Below, one piece after another: positions 58,543-64,000 of a stretch of 64,000 nt of DNA. The position numbers were made by a program, and so were the translations under genes. Positions within the stretch are counted from its first letter, which is position 1; each line of letters opens with the position of its first letter. Under the pieces are notes generated by a model. The model did not search any database. It was not told the origin of the DNA and saw only the letters and a list, made by a program, of their open reading frames with translations. The stretch covers positions 434,001-498,000 of the forward strand of contig JAFKFH010000005.1 in NCBI GenBank assembly GCA_017307375.1. The letters are read 5' to 3'. The stretch comes from Alphaproteobacteria bacterium. Its GTDB lineage: Bacteria; Pseudomonadota; Alphaproteobacteria; Ferrovibrionales; Ferrovibrionaceae.

Positions 58543-59678
58543 TGAGCGCGGCTGCAGCGATCGGGGCCGGTCTTTACCGGCGCGCGCAGACGGTCCTCCG
58601 CACGGGCAGGCCCGAAATGGCCGACCGCACCTTCGTCTCGCCGGTTTGCCGCTATGTCGATGACGGCAGGGTGGCGGCCGAACGCGCCCTGTTCCGCCGT
58701 TTTCCCCAGGTCCTGTGCCCGGCGGCCGACCTGCCTGCGGACGGCTGGTGCGCCCGCGACATCGGAGGCGTGCCGGTACTGGCGACCCGCTCGGCAGCCG
58801 GCGAGGTCCGCGCCTTTCTCAATGTCTGCCGCCACCGCGGCGCCCGCCTGGTGGCCGAGGGGACAGGTTGCGGCCGGCGCGCTTTCGCCTGCCCCTATCA
58901 CGCCTGGAGCTACGGTACCGACGGCGCGCTGCGCGGCCTGCCCCAGGACTGGGGTTTTCCGGGGCTCGACCGGACGGCCAACGGGCTGCGCCCCCTGGCG
59001 GTTGCCGAGCGTGCCGGGGTGATCTGGGTCGCGACCGATCCGCACGTCGCGGATCTGGCGCTCGGCCCATTGGCCGACGAACTGGAAACCCTCGGTTTCG
59101 CCGACCACGTATCCTTCATGCCGCGATCGTTCGAGCTGGCGGCGAACTGGAAGCTGATGCTGGACGCCTCGTTCGAGGGCTATCATTTCAAGACGGCCCA
59201 TCGCGACACCATCGCGGCGATGTTTGCCGACAACGTGCAGTTGATCGACGAATACGGGCTGAATCGCCGCCTCTATCTCGTCCGGTCCAACCTGTCGGCG
59301 GCAACGACGGAGGCCGAGTTCGCGTTTCGCGAACACGGCAATGCGATCTACCACTTCTTTCCGGCGACGATCCTGCTGGTCCAGCGCGACCACGCGCAGC
59401 TGACCTGGCTCGAGCCGCTGTCGCCTGGTCGCACACGCGTTTTCGATGTGGCCCTGATACCGGCCCCTCCGGACAGCGAGAAGGCGGCCGGACATTGGCG
59501 GCGCAACGTCGCCCTCTATCGCCGGACGCTCGCCGAAGACTACGCCCTGATGGAGTCGATGCAGTGCACAATGACCTCAGGGGCAAACGAGGCGCTGACA
59601 TTTGGTGCGTTTGAGTTCGCAGCGGCGCGATTCCACACGCAACTCGAAAGTGAACTGAAACATCCGGCGAAGAGTTAG
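58539..59678 (+). CDS. Rieske non-haem iron oxygenase, alpha subunit-like
   Basis: This 379-residue protein has the Rieske ligands in CRHRGARL and CPYHAWSY (about residues 97-125). The mononuclear iron site is seen in NWKLMLDASFEGYHFKTAH. Such enzymes dihydroxylate aromatics, demethylate or hydroxylate. No reductase, ferredoxin or beta subunit is adjacent, so partners must be encoded elsewhere. It is co-transcribed with TetR (4-base overlap). The substrate is unknown. Confidence 0.9.
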   Translation: MMSAAAAIGAGLYRRAQTVLRTGRPEMADRTFVSPVCRYVDDGRVAAERALFRRFPQVLCPAADLPADGWCARDIGGVPVLATRSAAGEVRAFLNVCRHRGARLVAEGTGCGRRAFACPYHAWSYGTDGALRGLPQDWGFPGLDRTANGLRPLAVAERAGVIWVATDPHVADLALGPLADELETLGFADHVSFMPRSFELAANWKLMLDASFEGYHFKTAHRDTIAAMFADNVQLIDEYGLNRRLYLVRSNLSAATTEAEFAFREHGNAIYHFFPATILLVQRDHAQLTWLEPLSPGRTRVFDVALIPAPPDSEKAAGHWRRNVALYRRTLAEDYALMESMQCTMTSGANEALTFGAFEFAAARFHTQLESELKHPAKS

Positions 59679-59808
59679 CGTTACCATCGGCTGACCGCCC
59701 TGAAATGGTCACGTGACACCCTTCCTTTAGTCCCCGCAGGCAATTGCATTCCTGACGGTTCTATTGCAAAAGCCTGGGGTCTTAGAATTCCGGAGGAGGA
59801 AAACGCCG

Positions 59809-61638
59809 ATGTCGCATCCGGCCAACCATCGCACCAAGAATGCCAAGCTGCTGGCCTGGGTCGACGAGATGGTGGCGCTGTGCCGGCCTGACCGCGTGCA
59901 TTGGTGCGACGGCTCGCAGGACGAGTATGACCGGCTGTGCGCCGACATGGTCGCCGCCGGCACGCTGATCAAGCTGAACCCGGAAAAGCGCGAGAACTGC
60001 TTCCTGGCCCGTTCCGACGCCTCGGATGTCGCCCGCGTCGAGGATCGCACCTTCATCTGCACGACCAAGGCCGAGGATGCCGGCCCGACCAACAACTGGA
60101 TCGATCCGGTCGAGATGAAGGAGACGCTGAAGGGCCTGTTCGCCGGCTGCATGCGCGGCCGCACGATGTATGTCGTGCCGTTCTCGATGGGTCCGCTCGG
60201 CTCGCCCATCGCGCATCTCGGCGTGCAGCTGACCGACAGCCCCTATGCCGTCGTCAACATGAAGATCATGACCCGCATGGGCCAGCCGGCGCTGGACGTG
60301 CTCGGCGACAGCGGCGATTTCGTGCCCTGCCTGCATTCGGTCGGCGCCCCGCTGGAACCCGGCCAGGCCGACGTCGCCTGGCCGTGCAACGAGACCAAGT
60401 ACATCGTCCATTTCCCCGAGGAACGGACGATCTGGTCCTACGGCTCGGGCTATGGCGGCAATGCGCTGCTCGGCAAGAAGTGCTTCGCGCTGCGCATCGC
60501 CTCGGCGATTGCCAAGGACGAGGGCTGGCTGGCCGAACACATGCTTATCCTCGGCGTCGAAAACCCGCGCGGCGAGAAGACTTATGTCGCGGCGGCCTTC
60601 CCGTCGGCCTGCGGCAAGACCAATTTCGCGATGCTGATCCCGCCCCAGGGCTTCGACGGCTGGAAGGTCACGACGATCGGCGACGACATCGCCTGGATCA
60701 AGCCGGGTCCGGATGGTCGCCTGCGCGCGATCAACCCGGAAGCCGGCTATTTCGGGGTCGCCCCGGGTACCTCGCGCTCGTCGAACCCGAATGCGATGAA
60801 GATGCTCTACAGGAACTGCATCTTTACCAATGTCGCGCTGACCGATGACGGCGACGTCTGGTGGGAAGGCATGGAAGGCCCGGCCCCCGCCCATGCGATC
60901 GACTGGCAAGGCAAGGACTGGACGCCGGCAAGCGGCACCAAGGCCGCGCATCCCAACGCCCGGTTCACCGCCCCGGCCAGCGAATGCCCGTCGATCGACG
61001 CGGCGTGGGAAGACCCCGCCGGCGTGCCGATCTCGGCCTTCATCTTCGGCGGCCGCCTCTCCAAGACCTTCCCGCTGGTGTTCCAGTCCTTCGACTGGAA
61101 CCATGGCGTCTACCTCGCCGCGACGATGGGGTCGGAGGCGACCGCCGCCGCCGTCGGCCAGGCGGCGATCCGCCACGATCCGATGGCGATGCTGCCGTTC
61201 TGCGGCTACAACATGGCCGATTATTGGGGCCACTGGCTCAAGATGGGCCAGTCGGTGACGCAGGCACCGCTGATCTTCCGCGTCAACTGGTTCCGCAAGG
61301 ACGAAGACGGCAAGTTCATCTGGCCGGGCTTCGGCGAGAACATGCGGGTCCTGAAGTGGATCGTCGAGCGCGTCGCCGGCAAGGCCGAGGCGGTGGAAAG
61401 CCCGCTGGGCCTGATGCCGCGCCACCAGGACCTGACCTGGGCGGGGCTGGATTTCGCGTCCGACCGCTTCCACGGCATCATGGCGATCGACCGGGCCGAG
61501 GCGATGGGCGAGGTCGAGAACCAGGCCAAGCTTTTCGGCAAGTTCGGCGCCCGCCTGCCGGCCGAACTGGAACGCCAGCGCCAGGATCTGGCCGGCCGCC
61601 TGACCGCCGCTCCGGCGGTGTGGAAACTGGCAAGCTGA
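59809..61638 (+). CDS. pckG: Phosphoenolpyruvate carboxykinase (GTP)
   Basis: This 609-residue enzyme converts oxaloacetate and GTP to PEP, CO2 and GDP. GTP-type motifs are clear: [13 protein letters not shown] (catalytic Cys and P-loop), [15 protein letters not shown] near the start, and [17 protein letters not shown]. The C-terminus has [10 protein letters not shown]-type ending. ATG has GGAGGAGG 9 bases ahead. With malate synthase in this window it suggests growth on acetate or amino acids through gluconeogenesis. It is a single gene. Confidence 0.97.
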   Translation: MSHPANHRTKNAKLLAWVDEMVALCRPDRVHWCDGSQDEYDRLCADMVAAGTLIKLNPEKRENCFLARSDASDVARVEDRTFICTTKAEDAGPTNNWIDPVEMKETLKGLFAGCMRGRTMYVVPFSMGPLGSPIAHLGVQLTDSPYAVVNMKIMTRMGQPALDVLGDSGDFVPCLHSVGAPLEPGQADVAWPCNETKYIVHFPEERTIWSYGSGYGGNALLGKKCFALRIASAIAKDEGWLAEHMLILGVENPRGEKTYVAAAFPSACGKTNFAMLIPPQGFDGWKVTTIGDDIAWIKPGPDGRLRAINPEAGYFGVAPGTSRSSNPNAMKMLYRNCIFTNVALTDDGDVWWEGMEGPAPAHAIDWQGKDWTPASGTKAAHPNARFTAPASECPSIDAAWEDPAGVPISAFIFGGRLSKTFPLVFQSFDWNHGVYLAATMGSEATAAAVGQAAIRHDPMAMLPFCGYNMADYWGHWLKMGQSVTQAPLIFRVNWFRKDEDGKFIWPGFGENMRVLKWIVERVAGKAEAVESPLGLMPRHQDLTWAGLDFASDRFHGIMAIDRAEAMGEVENQAKLFGKFGARLPAELERQRQDLAGRLTAAPAVWKLAS

Positions 61639-61696
61639 ACACAGCTGAACAACCGGGGGCTTTGCCGGCTGGCATTTCCCCCGCAGCCGCGCGATG

Positions 61697-61727
61697 ATCG
61701 GGCCTGTATGCCAAGTACAGGCCCGAT
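61697..61727. other. 12-base-pair hairpin between pckG and ilvD
   Basis: ATCGGGCCTGTA and TACAGGCCCGAT pair perfectly around 7 bases. There is no U-run, so it may be a factor-assisted terminator for pckG or a structured leader for ilvD, whose ATG is 32 bases beyond. Confidence 0.65.
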
Positions 61728-61758
61728 TGCATGTCGGGGTCCCAAGGAGAGGAAGACG

Positions 61759-63621
61759 ATGCCTGCCTACCGTTCCCGCACCACCACCCATGGCCGCAAC
61801 ATGGCCGGCGCCCGCGGCCTGTGGCGCGCCACAGGCATGAAGGACGGCGATTTCGGCAAGCCGATCATCGCGGTGGTCAATTCGTTCACCCAGTTCGTAC
61901 CCGGCCATGTCCATCTGAAGGACCTGGGCCAGCTGGTCGCGCGGGAAATCGAGAAGGCGGGCGGCGTCGCCAAGGAGTTCAACACGATCGCCGTCGACGA
62001 CGGCATCGCCATGGGCCATGACGGCATGCTCTACAGCCTGCCGTCGCGCGAGATCATCGCCGACTCGGTCGAGTACATGGTGAATGCCCATTGCGCCGAC
62101 GCGATGGTCTGCATCTCCAACTGCGACAAGATCACGCCGGGCATGCTGATGGCCGCGCTGCGGCTGAACATTCCCGCCGTGTTCGTCTCGGGCGGCCCGA
62201 TGGAGGCCGGCAAGGTCAAGCTGCACGGCAAGGAATTGTCGCTCGATCTGGTCGACGCCATGGTCGCGGCGGCCGACGACACGGTCTCGGACGAAGATAC
62301 CGCGGTCATCGAGCGCTCGGCTTGCCCGACCTGCGGCTCGTGCTCGGGCATGTTCACCGCAAACTCGATGAACTGCCTGACCGAGGCGCTGGGCCTGTCG
62401 CTACCGGGCAATGGCACGATCGTCGCAACCCATGCCGACCGCAAGAACCTGTTCCTCGAGGCCGGGCGCCTGTCGGTCGAACTGGCGAAACGCTATTACG
62501 AAGGGGACGACGCCTCGGTCCTGCCGCGCTCCATCGCCTCCTTCAAGGCATTCGAGAACGCGATCACGCTCGACATCGCGATGGGTGGGTCCACCAACAC
62601 CGTGCTGCACCTGCTGGCCGCCGCCCACGAGGCGGAGGTCGATTTCACGATGCACGACATCGACCGGCTGTCGCGTCGGGTGCCGGTGCTGTGCAAGGTC
62701 GCCCCGGCGGTCTCGACCGTGCATATCGAAGACGTCCACCGCGCCGGCGGCATCCTCGCGATTCTCGGCGAACTCGACCGCGCCGGGCTGCTGAACCGCG
62801 ACGTCCATTCGGTTCATGCCGCCAGCCTGACCGAGGCACTCGACCGCTGGGACGTCAAGCGCAGCCAGGCCGAGGACGTCGTCACGCTGTTCCGCGCCTC
62901 GCCCGGCGGCATCCCGACCCAGGTCGCCTTCAGCCAGCAGCGCCGTTATGACAGCCTCGACCTCGATCGCGAAAAGGGCGTGATCCGCGATGCCGCCCAT
63001 GCCTTCTCCAAGGACGGCGGCCTTGCGGTGCTCTACGGCAACATTGCCGAACGCGGCTGCATCGTGAAGACCGCGGGCGTCGACGAGAGCATCCTGAAGT
63101 TCTCGGGTCCTGCCCGCGTCTATGAAAGCCAGGATGCCGCGGTCGCGGGCATCCTCGGCAACGAGGTGAAGGCCGGCGATGTCGTGGTGATCCGCTACGA
63201 AGGACCGCGCGGCGGGCCGGGCATGCAGGAAATGCTCTACCCCACCAGCTATCTGAAGTCGAAGGGGCTGGGCAAAGCCTGCGCCCTGATCACCGACGGG
63301 CGCTTCTCCGGCGGAACGTCCGGCCTGTCGATCGGCCATGTCTCGCCGGAAGCGGCCGAAGGCGGGCTGATCGCGCTGGTGCAGGATGGCGACACGGTCG
63401 AGATCGACATCCCGAACCGCAAGATCAATCTGGCGGTGGAACCGGAGGAACTGACCCGGCGCATGGTCGCCGAGGACAAGAAGGGGGCATCTGGCTGGAT
63501 GCCGGCGACGGCACGCCAGCGCAAGGTTTCGCCGGCCCTGCAAGCCTATGCGCTGATGGCCACCTCGGCCGACAAGGGCGCCGTGCGCGACGTCAGCCAG
63601 GTCGTGCGCAAGCCGCGCTGA
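61759..63621 (+). CDS. ilvD: Dihydroxy-acid dehydratase
   Basis: This 620-residue Fe-S enzyme carries out the third step of valine/isoleucine (and leucine/pantothenate precursor) synthesis, dehydrating dihydroxy acids. Iron-sulfur ligands are visible in [12 protein letters not shown] and [15 protein letters not shown], and the family segment [12 protein letters not shown] follows. Length is that of E. coli IlvD (616). ATG has AAGGAGAGGA 8 bases ahead. It is a single gene behind a hairpin and ends before a strong GC stem. Confidence 0.97.
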   Translation: MPAYRSRTTTHGRNMAGARGLWRATGMKDGDFGKPIIAVVNSFTQFVPGHVHLKDLGQLVAREIEKAGGVAKEFNTIAVDDGIAMGHDGMLYSLPSREIIADSVEYMVNAHCADAMVCISNCDKITPGMLMAALRLNIPAVFVSGGPMEAGKVKLHGKELSLDLVDAMVAAADDTVSDEDTAVIERSACPTCGSCSGMFTANSMNCLTEALGLSLPGNGTIVATHADRKNLFLEAGRLSVELAKRYYEGDDASVLPRSIASFKAFENAITLDIAMGGSTNTVLHLLAAAHEAEVDFTMHDIDRLSRRVPVLCKVAPAVSTVHIEDVHRAGGILAILGELDRAGLLNRDVHSVHAASLTEALDRWDVKRSQAEDVVTLFRASPGGIPTQVAFSQQRRYDSLDLDREKGVIRDAAHAFSKDGGLAVLYGNIAERGCIVKTAGVDESILKFSGPARVYESQDAAVAGILGNEVKAGDVVVIRYEGPRGGPGMQEMLYPTSYLKSKGLGKACALITDGRFSGGTSGLSIGHVSPEAAEGGLIALVQDGDTVEIDIPNRKINLAVEPEELTRRMVAEDKKGASGWMPATARQRKVSPALQAYALMATSADKGAVRDVSQVVRKPR

Positions 63622-63631
63622 CCACAAGCCG

Positions 63632-63655
63632 GGCGGGGGCGCGTGCGCCCCCGCC
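63632..63655. terminator. GC-rich hairpin between ilvD and the convergent proline-rich gene
   Basis: GGCGGGGGCGC and GCGCCCCCGCC form an 11-base stem 10 bases after the ilvD stop. The U-run is absent on both strands, so termination efficiency is uncertain. Confidence 0.6.
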
Positions 63656-63672
63656 TTGCGACATCCCGCCGC

Positions 63673-64000
63673 CTACTGGCCGGTCGTGCCGGCGATACGG
63701 CGCAATCTCGACAACTGTTCGTAAAGTCGTGGCGCCACGTCGCCGACCGGTGCGGCCTCGGCCGCCGAGGGCGGCGGCGGCGGTGCCGGCCGCGCCGGCG
63801 GCACGCCATAGGAGGGAGCGCCGAACGGACCCGAAGGCGCGGCCGGCGCCGCGGGCGGCGGGCTGACCGGCGGTGGCACCGGAGCCGCCGCGGGCGCCGC
63901 AGACGCCGGCGGCGGAGCGCTCGGCGCGCTGAGCCAATCGAAATTCGACGCCGGCTTGGCCCTCGGCTTGGGCGGCGGGGGTGGCGGCGGTATGGGCGGG
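63673..64000 (-). CDS. Proline/alanine-rich protein, C-terminal part (5' end outside window)
   Basis: The frame is open to the window edge and gives at least 108 residues. It is dominated by Pro/Ala (PPPPPPKPRAKP, then APAAAPVPPPVSPPP), with one less repetitive end, VGDVAPRLYEQLSRLRRIAG. Such tails occur in periplasmic, TonB-like or scaffold proteins. No domain is visible in this part, so function cannot be given. Confidence 0.6.
   Translation of the reverse strand, partial: PPIPPPPPPPKPRAKPASNFDWLSAPSAPPPASAAPAAAPVPPPVSPPPAAPAAPSGPFGAPSYGVPPARPAPPPPPSAAEAAPVGDVAPRLYEQLSRLRRIAGTTGQ

Overview
This is a GC-rich bacterial chromosome segment with dense coding and frequent ATGA-type gene overlaps. 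The gene families (HlyD/DHA2/NodT efflux, Liv-type and peptide ABC operons, FCD- and HutC-type GntR regulators, GTP-type PEP carboxykinase, paaABCDE, a FlaG-like protein) fit an alphaproteobacterium, perhaps Rhodospirillales-like. That placement is inferred from gene content, not from a phylogenetic marker. There are no rRNA or tRNA genes, no CRISPR array and no recognisable transposase.

Layout. 1-5.4 kb: an arylmalonate-decarboxylase/Asp-Glu-racemase-like enzyme (cut by the window edge) with a spermidine/Fe-type ABC importer and a divergent GntR regulator. 5.4-9.2 kb: the phenylacetyl-CoA epoxidase operon paaABCDE. 9.2-12.1 kb: a Tat-exported beta-carbonic anhydrase and a malate synthase with a long Lys/Ala/Pro-rich N-terminal extension. 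12.2-14.3 kb: a PAS-adenylate cyclase with a STAS protein, then a FlaG-like protein. 14.4-17.8 kb: acetyltransferase, PLP-dependent lyase, fatty-acid desaturase and an XRE regulator with a tandem operator. 17.8-20.8 kb: a scrambled region where fragments of a solute-binding protein, a LysR regulator and the XRE gene are joined end to end beside intact relatives. 20.9-31.1 kb: a catabolic block with a threonine-dehydratase-like enzyme, an ornithine-cyclodeaminase-like enzyme, a peptide-type ABC importer, a DddP-like M24 enzyme, LysR and YbaK. 31.1-33.4 kb: a HutC-type repressor and a histidine/aromatic ammonia-lyase homologue whose cofactor triad is Ala-Ser-Asp.

33.4-39.6 kb: a hypothetical gene, a small ORF, a two-component system, a DUF535 protein and a tri-haem cytochrome c with a repeated C-terminal extension. 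39.7-43.9 kb: acyl-CoA ligase, rhodanese and the YdbH-YnbE-YdbL lipid-bridge operon. 44.0-49.6 kb: an unknown gene, then a MarR-controlled tripartite efflux operon. 49.7-56.7 kb: an AI-2E/PerM-family protein with a soluble tail and a branched-chain-amino-acid-type ABC operon. 56.8-59.7 kb: RidA, a small membrane protein, and a TetR/Rieske oxygenase pair behind a clear operator. 59.8-64 kb: pckG, ilvD and the end of a proline-rich protein.

The most unusual items are the DddP-like M24 enzyme (metal-ligand spacing of DddP, but the catalytic Asp position is Gly), the Ala-Ser-Asp ammonia-lyase, the rearranged pseudogene mosaic, the histone-H1-like tail on malate synthase, and the duplicated Cys-containing tail on the cytochrome. 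Several regulators sit beside perfect or near-perfect palindromes that are probably their operators. Comparisons with named proteins were made from memory, without database searches.
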